A stretch of DNA of 64,000 bases, from positions 1 to 64,000 of the forward strand of contig JAEOUE010000254.1 in NCBI GenBank assembly GCA_016839515.1, in the 5' to 3' direction. Below, piece after piece: positions 40,207-49,409 of this stretch (the stretch's first letter is position 1; each line of letters opens with the position of its first letter). The translations under genes were made by a program, and so were the position numbers. The notes beneath the pieces are model-generated. The model was not told where the DNA came from. It was given only the letters and a program-made list of their open reading frames with translations, and made no database searches. Origin of the DNA: Candidatus Hodarchaeum mangrovi. GTDB taxonomy: Archaea > Asgardarchaeota > Heimdallarchaeia > Hodarchaeales > Hodarchaeaceae.

Positions 40207-40908
40207 CTAATCCTTGAATTGTTTAGAGATGTCTTTATAAACTTTTTCAAGTTTTTTATCTGTTTCTACAACAATTTTCAGGTATTTTTCTATCTTTTTT
40301 ATTTTCTTATCAACTTCGCTGAATTTTTTTTCAACGTTCTTCTGATGAGAATTAATTTTTTTGAGATGATCCTCTATTGATTTGAATTGCTTTTCAATGT
40401 CACCGATAGGAACAGTAATTCCTGATTCATCTTTGATAGTCATAACAGAAAGCTTAGGAGGAGTTGGAGGAGGCATTTGCTCTATCTCTTGTTCCATGCT
40501 CAAAGGAGGAAATTGTTTTGGCATTACTTGGGATTGGGGTTTAGAAATTATTGGCTGTGAAGCACTAGGTGGAGGAGATGAATAAGATGGTTTTACTGGA
40601 GGAGGTTTACTAGGTGGAGGAGGAGTATAAGGTATTGGTGATTGAGGAGGAGGTTTTGGAATTTCTAGAGGTTCAGAAGAACGAAGAAGAGGACTGGGCG
40701 AAGTTTCATGACCTTTTATTGGTGGTGGAGGTTCTTTAAAAGATTCCTGAAGATCTAAAGGAATAATCGGCTTTATCTCATTAGCTTCACGATCTGTTAA
40801 AGCTTGCTGAGCCCCGCAATGAGGACAGGGAAAGTCCATTACATAATTCCGACATTTTTTACAGACTGGACTCATGGTTATTACATAATTCACCTTATTA
40901 ATAAACAA
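40207..40908 (-). CDS. Zinc-ribbon, proline-rich and coiled-coil protein
   Basis: CKKCRNYVMDFPCPHCG; long Pro-rich region (IPYTPPPPSKPPPVKPSYSSPPP); C-terminal coiled coil (KKIKKIEKYLKIVVETDKKLEKVYKDI). Confidence 0.7.
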   Translation of the reverse strand: MFINKVNYVITMSPVCKKCRNYVMDFPCPHCGAQQALTDREANEIKPIIPLDLQESFKEPPPPIKGHETSPSPLLRSSEPLEIPKPPPQSPIPYTPPPPSKPPPVKPSYSSPPPSASQPIISKPQSQVMPKQFPPLSMEQEIEQMPPPTPPKLSVMTIKDESGITVPIGDIEKQFKSIEDHLKKINSHQKNVEKKFSEVDKKIKKIEKYLKIVVETDKKLEKVYKDISKQFKD

Positions 40909-41039
40909 TTTTTTTCTGGATTTTATTATTTATTTTTATATTCAATATTTTTAGCAAAGCTTGAACACAATTTTTCCGACAATATCCTATTTACTGGATA
41001 AAACGAAAATAAAATACTTATTAATATAGTAAAAAATGA

Positions 41040-41330
41040 GTAGGGGAACTATTAATATATACAAAAACTATCTGATACCTCTTCACTCCATTGAAACTGA
41101 AAATGCTTTCGAAGGTAGCTACATATTCTATGTCAAGAATCTTTTCACTATATCTTCTTTGATTCCACGTTCCAAGGCATTCTTAGTTTTTTCTCCAAAT
41201 ATTACTCCTCCTCCTAAGGGTTTGTACAATCTCATTTTCTTTTCAGGATCGTAACCTTCAGAAACAAGGATTGAGTTATATTTTTCATCATAAATAGATG
41301 TATATAAATGACTCTAATTGAGTTATTTTT
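41040..41330 (-). pseudogene. Degraded NUDIX hydrolase (frameshift and in-frame stops)
   Basis: Minus strand reads SHLYTSIYDEKYNSILVSEGYDPEKKMRLYKPLGGGVIFGEKTKNALERGIKEDIVKRFLT*, then in a shifted frame DIEYVATFESIFSFNGVKRYQIVFVYINSS, together colinear with a NUDIX fold. Confidence 0.65.
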
Positions 41331-41523
41331 TTAAAATTCTCTCCAGGAAGAAAGAAGAAAATAATCAATGAATTTCTTTTGACACTGGTAATCTTAAAAG
41401 AATATCTAATGACGAACTTGGCCCTTTCCTTTCTGCTTCAACTTTATTTTGTAAAACCTATTATAAATCGAACTGTGTAAGAAGAAGAACTTAATAATAG
41501 GTTAAGATACTAATTTAAACAAC

Positions 41524-41793
41524 TTACTTTCGAATTCTTCTCACTTCATAAATCACTGGGTTCCAAGCGTCAGGACAAGCATGAGTACTTACATCTGGAT
41601 TTTCTAACCAAGGAAATTCAGCTCCATATGCCATTGCAAATACTTTAGGCATAATTGAGTAAAGAGCGTGTAGACAGATTTTCCCACTTATCTCATTCCT
41701 TTCAAACGAGATTAAAACTTCGTCTCCGATTTTATGTCCTGCTACGCAAGTTCCTTCTTGATTTTTTACGATTAATTTGATATTATAGGTCAT
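41524..41793 (-). CDS. TIGR04076-like small protein
   Basis: YNIKLIVKNQEGTCVAGHKIGDEVLI...ICLHALYSIMPKVFAMAYGAEFPWLENPDVSTHACPDAWNPVIYEVRRI. Confidence 0.75.
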   Translation of the reverse strand: MTYNIKLIVKNQEGTCVAGHKIGDEVLISFERNEISGKICLHALYSIMPKVFAMAYGAEFPWLENPDVSTHACPDAWNPVIYEVRRIRK

Positions 41794-41884
41794 TTTTGAA
41801 TCCCAATTGCTTAAGAATATGTAGTGATCTCTTATTAGGAGCTTATATTTACATCTACAGTCTTAATATAATTATATCTATGAC

Positions 41885-42496
41885 CTATTTTTTATTAACT
41901 AAAAAATCATCTAACAGTTTTGAATTACTTCTTTTCATTGTTACTTTAGTATCCCACTTCTTAGAAAGATTAAGGATAGAACTTGACTCCTTTTTACCTT
42001 GTATTAGTTGTGATAATGCAAAACTTTCCCAAAGTTCATGAAAGTTTCCATCTGTTAAATTTTGCAAAAGAGGATTCAATGGCATTCGTGATTCGTATTC
42101 TTTTAATACATAGTTTAATTCTTTTTTTGTCATTTTTATCCTATTTGAGTTATCGATAATAAAAACACCCCTATTAGACTCGAAAAGGATAATAAAGAGT
42201 GGAAATCGTTTCTTAAGAAAATATAAAAAGGGTTTTTCATTATGATGGACTAGTTTTTTAGAAGAGGCATATAAAATTCCATGAGGAGAGACAGATAATC
42301 GTAAAAATGCTTTATGAGAATGAAGATCTGTATCCACCTCTCTACTCATCCGTACGGCCTTTTTGGCAATTGGATTGCCAATATTTTCTAAAATTTCCTT
42401 TGATAAGGTCTTTACTTCTTCAAGAAATTTGTCGTCAACTTCCTTATGACGACTTAATGCCCTGATAACCTTCTTCTTGTGAATTCTCCTTATCAT
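41885..42496 (-). CDS. DUF4130-like probable DNA metabolism protein (TIGR03915-like)
   Basis: ALSRHKEVDDKFLEEVKTLSKEILENIGNPIAKKAVRMSREVDTDLHSHKAFLRLSVSPHGILYAS; adjacent to the radical SAM partner. Confidence 0.65.
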   Translation of the reverse strand: MIRRIHKKKVIRALSRHKEVDDKFLEEVKTLSKEILENIGNPIAKKAVRMSREVDTDLHSHKAFLRLSVSPHGILYASSKKLVHHNEKPFLYFLKKRFPLFIILFESNRGVFIIDNSNRIKMTKKELNYVLKEYESRMPLNPLLQNLTDGNFHELWESFALSQLIQGKKESSSILNLSKKWDTKVTMKRSNSKLLDDFLVNKK

Positions 42497-42520
42497 ATTC
42501 TTTACCCAAAGAAAGAGGAT

Positions 42521-43675
42521 TTAATTGAAAAATCCATTTAAATTGGTTTGTTTTCTTCCATTTACAATTAAAAATGGTTTAGCTCTCTTTAAAACAACTC
42601 CGAGTTGACAAAGATCTTTATAACTCTTAATTTTATGATTTATTTTTCTTAAATTACAAATCCGTTTTGCGGAGACTTCTCCTATTCCTGGGCATCTTAA
42701 TAACTCCTCATAGCTCGCTTCATTGACATCTAAGGGAAATATTTTATCTTCAAATGCGATTGCTAGTTTCGGATCGATATGTAAAGGTAACATGCCATCC
42801 TCATTGAGAATAGAAATTATTTCTTCTTTTTTATAGGAATATTTTCGGAATAACCAGTCAATTCGATATAGAAAATTCTCTCGCTTTGATATTGTATAGG
42901 GAAGTTTAACTTTCTCTAGTGGAGTTTCTTTCATTGGAGTAAAAGCAGAAAAATATCCTCGCTTAAGGTTAAGATGCTTATATTCCCAAACAAGTCTTTC
43001 AAAAATCTCTTTGTCTGACTCACTTGAAGCCCCTATAATAAATTGCGTTGTGTGGCCTGCAGGAGTTAAGCCAGATTCAATCAACTGCATAATGATCTTT
43101 TGAGGTCTAATAATATCTAGAATGTAATCTTTTGTACTTGAAACTTCTGTTAGTCTTGTAGCGCTGGGAACTTCTATATTTAGACTAACTCTATCAGCAA
43201 TTTCCATAATTCTTCTAATCTGATATTTTTCAGTTCCAGGTAATATCTTAATATGGATATATCCTCTGAATTTATACTGATATCTAATTAAATCAATTGC
43301 TTCAATTATTTTCTCTGTAGTTTCATATACACTTTTTAAAACCCCCGATGACAGAAAAAGTCCTTCAACGTAATTTCTAATATATAACCCAATAAAAGCT
43401 TTAGCTAATTCCTCTGGTGTGAACATAGTTTTTAATTTGGCTTTAGAACACCGATTTATGCAATAAAAACAGTCATTAAGACAATAATTTGTCATAAGAA
43501 CTTTAAAAAGACTAATACACCTTCCATCAGGGCTAAAAGCGTGACATATACCAGCATGATGCGGATTTCCAATTCTATCTCCATTAAATACGTTTCTAGG
43601 TGAAGCCATGGATGCACATATATCAAATTTGCTTGCATTACCTAAAATTTCGATTTTTCTTTGTAATTCACCCAA
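42521..43675 (-). CDS. Putative DNA modification/repair radical SAM protein (TIGR03916-like) with C-terminal helix-hairpin-helix
   Basis: MTNYCLNDCFYCINRC (CxxxCxxC), GLFLSSGVLKS, C-terminal YEELLRCPGIGEVSAKRICNLRK. Confidence 0.88.
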   Translation of the reverse strand: MGELQRKIEILGNASKFDICASMASPRNVFNGDRIGNPHHAGICHAFSPDGRCISLFKVLMTNYCLNDCFYCINRCSKAKLKTMFTPEELAKAFIGLYIRNYVEGLFLSSGVLKSVYETTEKIIEAIDLIRYQYKFRGYIHIKILPGTEKYQIRRIMEIADRVSLNIEVPSATRLTEVSSTKDYILDIIRPQKIIMQLIESGLTPAGHTTQFIIGASSESDKEIFERLVWEYKHLNLKRGYFSAFTPMKETPLEKVKLPYTISKRENFLYRIDWLFRKYSYKKEEIISILNEDGMLPLHIDPKLAIAFEDKIFPLDVNEASYEELLRCPGIGEVSAKRICNLRKINHKIKSYKDLCQLGVVLKRAKPFLIVNGRKQTNLNGFFN

Positions 43676-43867
43676 ATGTAATCCAACATCTAGATAAGGT
43701 TTTTATTAAATGAAATCATGAAACTCATTTTATATCCTATATTCTATTACCTCAAAATAAAAAAAGGCTGAATTTCTTACTAGTCTAATCATACGTATAA
43801 TCAATAAAAATTCTTGTAAATAAAATACCGAGATTCCATTTCTAAATCGTTAATAAGAGGATTAATC

Positions 43868-44575
43868 TTGAGTAAACACCCAATAAATAAAAATGATAAA
43901 AATTTAGGGTGGCGTTGGGAGTTGGTCACAAACATTGATGAATGGAAAATTCCTGATGGACAGGTTATGAGATTGGCTTTTATTCTAGAAAAAGAGAAAG
44001 AGAAGAAGATCCTTGATATAGGATGCGGATTAGGAAGACATATTGTCTATTTCGCAAGACAAGGCTTTCAGGTATGTGGGATTGATATATCAGAACATGC
44101 AGTATCACATACTAATAAATGGTTAAGAGAAGAAAAATTAGAAGCTGATGTCCATAAAGGGGCATTTACAAGCATAAATTACCCAAATAACACATTTAAC
44201 CTTGTAATTGCTTTAAATGTAATTTATCATGGATTTAAAAAAGAAATTATAAAAGGATTCTCCGAAGTTTTACGTATTCTTAAACCTGGGGGGATATTTT
44301 ATGGAACCCTTAAGACAAAAAGTAAAGATGAACCTTTCGATAACGAAGGTATAGAAATAATTAATAACCAGACGATTATTTTGAGAGAAGGAATAGAAGC
44401 TAATGTTCCTCACTACTTTTCTTATAAAGAGGATTTGATTGAATTTTTTCAGGGTTATGAAGTAGACAAAATAATCTATTGTGAATATTTTTACCCCCCA
44501 CAATTAGTAAAGTCATTTATTAAAAAAGCTGGATCTGGTTATTTTCATTATTTTCTAAAAAAACCCGCAAATTAG
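43868..44575 (+). CDS. Class I SAM-dependent methyltransferase
   Basis: KILDIGCGLGRHIVYFARQGFQVCGIDIS, NLVIALNVIYHG, EVLRILKPGGIFYGTLK. Confidence 0.93.
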   Translation: MSKHPINKNDKNLGWRWELVTNIDEWKIPDGQVMRLAFILEKEKEKKILDIGCGLGRHIVYFARQGFQVCGIDISEHAVSHTNKWLREEKLEADVHKGAFTSINYPNNTFNLVIALNVIYHGFKKEIIKGFSEVLRILKPGGIFYGTLKTKSKDEPFDNEGIEIINNQTIILREGIEANVPHYFSYKEDLIEFFQGYEVDKIIYCEYFYPPQLVKSFIKKAGSGYFHYFLKKPAN

Positions 44576-44606
44576 ACTTAAAAATCTATGCTCAATAATA
44601 AATATT

Positions 44607-45209
44607 ATGGCATTTATCTATAAACCAGGATATCTACACACCATCATTGGCCCAATGAAGAGTGGAAAAACAGAAAAATTTATTGAAATTTTCGCAAATC
44701 TAAAATTTAGTGATATTCAAGGGATAGTTTTCAATCCAGCTATTAATACACGTGATCCAGTAATTCGAAGTCGGATTTCTAATAGATGGCTCGAAACCAT
44801 TAGAATCGATGAATTACACCCTGAGAATGTCTTTAGACATGTGTCTGATTCACAGAATGTGATGGTTGGATTTGATGAGACACAATTTTTTGCTATGAGT
44901 ATTATTACGGTGATTGATAAACTTTTAGAACAGGATTTTCATATTGTTGCTTCAGGACTGTTGTTAGATTTTCGTGGTGAACCATTTGGCCCGATGCCAA
45001 CATTAGTAGGTCAAGCACATGAAATCACGAAACTTTCAGCTATTTGTGAATATCCAGGCTGTAACAGACATGCAACACAAACCCAGAGGTTAATTAATGG
45101 AAAACCTGCCGATTACAATAGTCCAACTGTTTTAATTGAAGGAGGTGGATATAATGAAGAGTATCAGGCACGTTGTCTTCGTCATCATCATGTTCCTCGC
45201 TCTTCTTAA
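44607..45209 (+). CDS. tdk: Thymidine kinase
   Basis: GPMKSGKTEKFIE, GFDETQFF, ASGLLLDFRGEPFGPMPTLVGQAHEITKLSAICEYPGCNRHATQTQRL. Confidence 0.92.
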   Translation: MAFIYKPGYLHTIIGPMKSGKTEKFIEIFANLKFSDIQGIVFNPAINTRDPVIRSRISNRWLETIRIDELHPENVFRHVSDSQNVMVGFDETQFFAMSIITVIDKLLEQDFHIVASGLLLDFRGEPFGPMPTLVGQAHEITKLSAICEYPGCNRHATQTQRLINGKPADYNSPTVLIEGGGYNEEYQARCLRHHHVPRSS

Positions 45210-46324
45210 TTCATCGCACATCGATTCGGCCCGATTTCCAAGTCATTGATCTGGTTTGGGGCCAAAATTGTCTTACCAGCATTAATATTACGTATTTTTT
45301 GATAAGAAGGTGGATGAGGTAGCGTTTCTACACGATTTACTGCATATTCGATAAATTCGTTTTCTGTTTTGTCAACTATTGGATTTTGAATGAAAGTTCT
45401 TACATCAGTTAGTAATGGTTTATTAAAGTGCTCTAGTGTGAATTTCCCGTGATGAGCTGGAGCAATAAACATATCTTGAGACAAAGATTTGTATAAAGTC
45501 ATACTCCTATATAAATCGCTGGCAAATTCTCTTGCTTTGTTTGCTAGATCAGGTCTACCAACACCATCAGCAAAAATTGTATCCCCAGATAGAATACCAT
45601 ATCCATCGATAGAGAAAGAATATGAACCAAAGGTATGACCTGGAGTATGGAGACTTTTTAAATACGTACCATTTAACTGAAATTTATCATTGTGTTTGAT
45701 AGGTGTATATTCTATCGATTTAAATTCATATGGGTCTTGACTTGAAAGAAATAGTGAAGCATCACATTTTTCAGCAAGATTTATTGCCCCGCTCACATGA
45801 TCGGCATGCAAATGAGTATCAATAACCTTAGTTATAGTTAGATCATTAGTACGAGAGTATTCTAAATACGGGTCAAGATTAAATGCAGGATCGATAACCA
45901 AGGCTTCATCTTTTCCAATTAACATGTACGAAAGACAACCCTTTGCGATACGACGAAATTGTATCATTTTAACCCCATCATTCCTCAAAACTTCCTCATG
46001 ATCAAATATACTATTCCATAGGGTTAATCCACCTTCAAGAGATAATGCATTCAAACCTTTCTTTTGAAGGTCCTTTGCAGCTATTTTTGAATCATTCCCT
46101 GATCCACATACTGTGATAATTTCTTGACTTTGAAATTCAGGTGGTAATTCTTCCTTCTTGGTCGAAAGAAGAGTCATTATAGGGATATTAAGGCTATCAA
46201 AGATTGTCCACTCCTTATGTTTTTGGATTCCCCGTACATCTAATAAAAGGGGCCTGTAACCATTGCGTAGTTGTTGATAAAGTACTTTAGGGGATATTTC
46301 AATCCTCAATTCAGATTGTGGCAA
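45206..46324 (-). CDS. Rhodanese-MBL fold fusion (persulfide dioxygenase/ETHE1-like)
   Basis: N-terminal rhodanese (ITVCGSGNDSKIAAKDLQKKG); MBL DTHLHADHVSGA, HTPGHTFGSYSF, SGDTIFADGVGRPDL, APAHHGKFTLEH. Confidence 0.9.
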   Translation of the reverse strand: MPQSELRIEISPKVLYQQLRNGYRPLLLDVRGIQKHKEWTIFDSLNIPIMTLLSTKKEELPPEFQSQEIITVCGSGNDSKIAAKDLQKKGLNALSLEGGLTLWNSIFDHEEVLRNDGVKMIQFRRIAKGCLSYMLIGKDEALVIDPAFNLDPYLEYSRTNDLTITKVIDTHLHADHVSGAINLAEKCDASLFLSSQDPYEFKSIEYTPIKHNDKFQLNGTYLKSLHTPGHTFGSYSFSIDGYGILSGDTIFADGVGRPDLANKAREFASDLYRSMTLYKSLSQDMFIAPAHHGKFTLEHFNKPLLTDVRTFIQNPIVDKTENEFIEYAVNRVETLPHPPSYQKIRNINAGKTILAPNQINDLEIGPNRCAMN

Positions 46325-46731
46325 TTTTACTCACTTTTTTTAATTAAATTGACTTTTAATAATAAAAATTTATATTTTCTTTTACGATTGTAGTTGGAAA
46401 TTTCAGTTCTTACAAGGATCGCTAAAAAAATGTAAAATTTAATTCGCTGGTTGATAGAAAACAATATTTGTTCTTGAATTAAGAAGTCAAATGTAGAGGC
46501 TTAGATATTTTGATTAGAATATATGATGAAAACTCATCTGAAATATCCCTTTCATATTTTCTATTCCTGACCTTTAAAGCTCTCCATATGATTGGTTATC
46601 TCACGATCAGAATATATTTCATTTTCTCAACTTTTTGGATTTAATTTGCTTTTTTTTGTCCTTTCTGTTTTCTACAGCAGTAGGTTTCCTTTACATTAGG
46701 ATAGTGGAGCTAAATTATTAATTAATCATCA

Positions 46732-47052
46732 TTAAGACCGATCAAAAGGTTCTCCGCATTTTGGACAGAAATTTCCTTTAAAGTTAGCCCCACAAATCCC
46801 GCAGCTGACCCATCTTGATGGTGAAGGCTTCTCCTTTTCATGTGGTGAAGAGGAATATTCCCTAACATTCATTAAACCTTTTTCATCGGTAAAAAACTGT
46901 GTGTATCCACATTCAGCACAGATATAAATTTCAAGGGTTGCAGTTTTAGGAAATGCTATTGGTACAGAAAATGTATACATTCCTGGGCTAAATTTAAATG
47001 CTCCACGGATGTCAGAAGCTCCACAATTCGGACAATGCTGGACAAATCTCAT
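46732..47052 (-). CDS. Double zinc-ribbon protein
   Basis: CPNCGAS...ICAECGYTQFF...CGICGANFKGNFCPKCGEPF. Confidence 0.75.
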   Translation of the reverse strand: MRFVQHCPNCGASDIRGAFKFSPGMYTFSVPIAFPKTATLEIYICAECGYTQFFTDEKGLMNVREYSSSPHEKEKPSPSRWVSCGICGANFKGNFCPKCGEPFDRS

Positions 47053-47180
47053 GTTTAATATAATTGATTCTTTAGGTTAATATTCCTGTTGATTCCAGAA
47101 GAGTATTTGTATAGAAGTTAAATAAAGATCTTGGCTTCTATTTCTTTTTGCAATTGAAATTTAGATTTTTAAGAAATCTA

Positions 47181-47678
47181 TTAGGTAAAGGAGGGTTTTG
47201 AATATAAATTAATTAAATAATAAATTTGGCCCCTATGATAATTATCATGGTCATACCATTCTTCCAACAATTGAAATATTTTCATCTTTTCTCCCCAAGG
47301 TGCCTTTGTGTCCTTTTCATAAGAGGAATCTTCTGCTTCTAGAATATGTTCTGAAAAATCTTCAGTGACTAGGAATTTTTCCTTAATTTCTTCTAATGAA
47401 TAATGTACTCTCTCTTCTATTCGGAAAAAGACATTTCTGACCCATTGTGCTCGCACACTTAAATCAGTTTGACTACGATTTGGATCAAAACTTTGATGAA
47501 TATACCGAATTTCAGAACCAAGGATATGCCGTAATATTTCGTCTATTGACCATAAATTTTCTTTTGGTCTTTTTTTAAATTCATCTTCATTAAATTGTGT
47601 CAAATTTTCCCATAATTGTTGACGATGTCTTAATATTCTTGAATAACGACCTTTCCAAATTTTTCTATATGAATCCAA
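47181..47678 (-). CDS. DinB-like protein
   Basis: ENLWSIDEILRHILGSEIRYIHQSF ... YDHDNYHRGQIYYLINLY. Confidence 0.75.
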   Translation of the reverse strand: MDSYRKIWKGRYSRILRHRQQLWENLTQFNEDEFKKRPKENLWSIDEILRHILGSEIRYIHQSFDPNRSQTDLSVRAQWVRNVFFRIEERVHYSLEEIKEKFLVTEDFSEHILEAEDSSYEKDTKAPWGEKMKIFQLLEEWYDHDNYHRGQIYYLINLYSKPSFT

Positions 47679-47679
47679 A

Positions 47680-48495
47680 TTAAAACACCTTCTTTTTTCG
47701 ACAAGAAATTATCAATGAAAAAGGAATAATTTGATTGACCCGAATGAATTTTTCATTAATTTTTCTATCGTAATATGCAAGTTCCTTAAAATTTGATTGT
47801 CGAAGCTGTTCTCTGTTAAAACCTTTTGGTTCTACAATTCTTTCAATTAGAAAACCAGAGTTAATTAGACCATTAATTAACTCTTCAAAGCGTCTATATC
47901 GTTGACCAAATGAAGCGATTTTTTGTTGATTTTCATCCTCCCAATTCCATATGTCACGTGATTCATTAAAATATGAATATATTTTCTCGAAGTTGTATTC
48001 TTCTAAGGCTTCCCATAAGACAAATTGAATTGGATGTAAAATACAGATTAGAAATTGTCCATTATTCCTTAAAATTCTAAAACTCTCATTGAAGACTTTC
48101 TGAATATCTTCTACATAACTGATTGCATGTACGGAAATAATTAGATCAAATGATTCATCTAGAAAAGTTGTGGAAAGATTTTCCATATCTTGCCTTATAA
48201 ACTTTATATTCACATTTTCTCTTGAAGCAAGACCTTGAGCATAAAGTAATTGTTTTTCAGAGATATCTAATCCAGTGACAGATTTAGCTCCCCACTTTGC
48301 TAAAACAATGGATATTTGTCCTCCTCCACACCCTAATTCGAGGCAATCTTTACCTTTGACACCATCTAATAACTTCAAATGCTTTTCACTGGGAGCATAA
48401 GGACCATAATGAACATCCTCTAGAGATATAATTGTTTGAGCTTGATAATAATCGCTTAATTTATCCCAAGAAATTCTATTATCTTCATTTGACAT
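47680..48495 (-). CDS. Class I SAM-dependent methyltransferase
   Basis: DCLELGCGGGQISIVLAKWGAKSVTGLDISEKQL, FDLIISVHAISYVEDIQKVFNESFRILRNNGQFLICILHP. Confidence 0.93.
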   Translation of the reverse strand: MSNEDNRISWDKLSDYYQAQTIISLEDVHYGPYAPSEKHLKLLDGVKGKDCLELGCGGGQISIVLAKWGAKSVTGLDISEKQLLYAQGLASRENVNIKFIRQDMENLSTTFLDESFDLIISVHAISYVEDIQKVFNESFRILRNNGQFLICILHPIQFVLWEALEEYNFEKIYSYFNESRDIWNWEDENQQKIASFGQRYRRFEELINGLINSGFLIERIVEPKGFNREQLRQSNFKELAYYDRKINEKFIRVNQIIPFSLIISCRKKKVF

Positions 48496-48533
48496 AAATT
48501 GGCCTCTAATCTAAGATATTCGATAAAAATTAT

Positions 48534-48764
48534 TTATCTTATTGAATTGTTTAAAGTTTTTCCCTCTAATATGTCTTGAAGGAATTTTTCAACCGTATCA
48601 AAATCATTTTTAGGCTTTTTAGATGCATCTAGGGTTTTTAGAATACCTTCTCCCTCTTCAATGAGACATGAGAGATTGCTTTTTAGTTCTATTATAGTTA
48701 TTGAATTAATTGTAATTAATCTTTTTATCATTACATTTTTGAATAAAAAGATGAAAAAGTTCAC
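48534..48764 (-). CDS. Small uncharacterised protein
   Basis: 76-aa frame in a gap; weak composition evidence only. Confidence 0.3.
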   Translation of the reverse strand: MNFFIFLFKNVMIKRLITINSITIIELKSNLSCLIEEGEGILKTLDASKKPKNDFDTVEKFLQDILEGKTLNNSIR

Positions 48765-48973
48765 TTTTACTAAAATGTCGCGATCCTACAATCATTAATG
48801 GGAGTCCCTTCTGACCTTGAAAGAGAATGAAATATCCAAGCTCACCAAGTAAGGAAAAAATAATTTTAGCTCAAGTGGAAATTCTAGTCAATTCAATTGT
48901 TAAGCTAAAATAATATTAATAGTTCTTAAATGCTTCCATCGGATTTTTAATTAATAAAAAGAGTGATGAAAAC

Positions 48974-49399
48974 TTGATAGAAATTCTTTCAATTGAGCAA
49001 TATTCGCAAATATTAGATCTTTGGCATCTTACCAATTTACCATTGAAAGAAAAAGGACGTGATAGTTATTTAAGCCTTGAAAAACAACTAAATACAGGAT
49101 CAATTATTATTATAGGTTATTTTTCAGAGAAAACTTTGGTAGGTGTTGTATTAATAAGTCAAGATGGGAGAAAGGGATGGATAAATCGACTCGCAGTTCA
49201 TCCAAATTATCGACGACAGGGTATTGCTTCTCAATTAATCCAATATTGTGAAAATTATTTTAAAAGCCTTGATATTACCGTTTATGGAGCTCTAATTGAA
49301 GCAGATAATACCCCAAGTAAAAATTGCTTCGAGAAAAACGGATGGAGCTGTTGGCCAGAGATTCAGTATTATTCAAAACGTAAAAGTGATCAGAGTTAA
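48974..49399 (+). CDS. GNAT family N-acetyltransferase
   Basis: GWINRLAVHPNYRRQGIASQLIQYCENYFKSLDITVYGALIEADNTPSKNCFEKNGW. Confidence 0.93.
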   Translation: MIEILSIEQYSQILDLWHLTNLPLKEKGRDSYLSLEKQLNTGSIIIIGYFSEKTLVGVVLISQDGRKGWINRLAVHPNYRRQGIASQLIQYCENYFKSLDITVYGALIEADNTPSKNCFEKNGWSCWPEIQYYSKRKSDQS

Positions 49400-49409
49400 A
49401 ATAGCTATT

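Noticed and set aside
41036-41254. ORF of 72 aa on + strand
   Set aside because: Antisense to the NUDIX relic on the minus strand; product has no family-like pattern.
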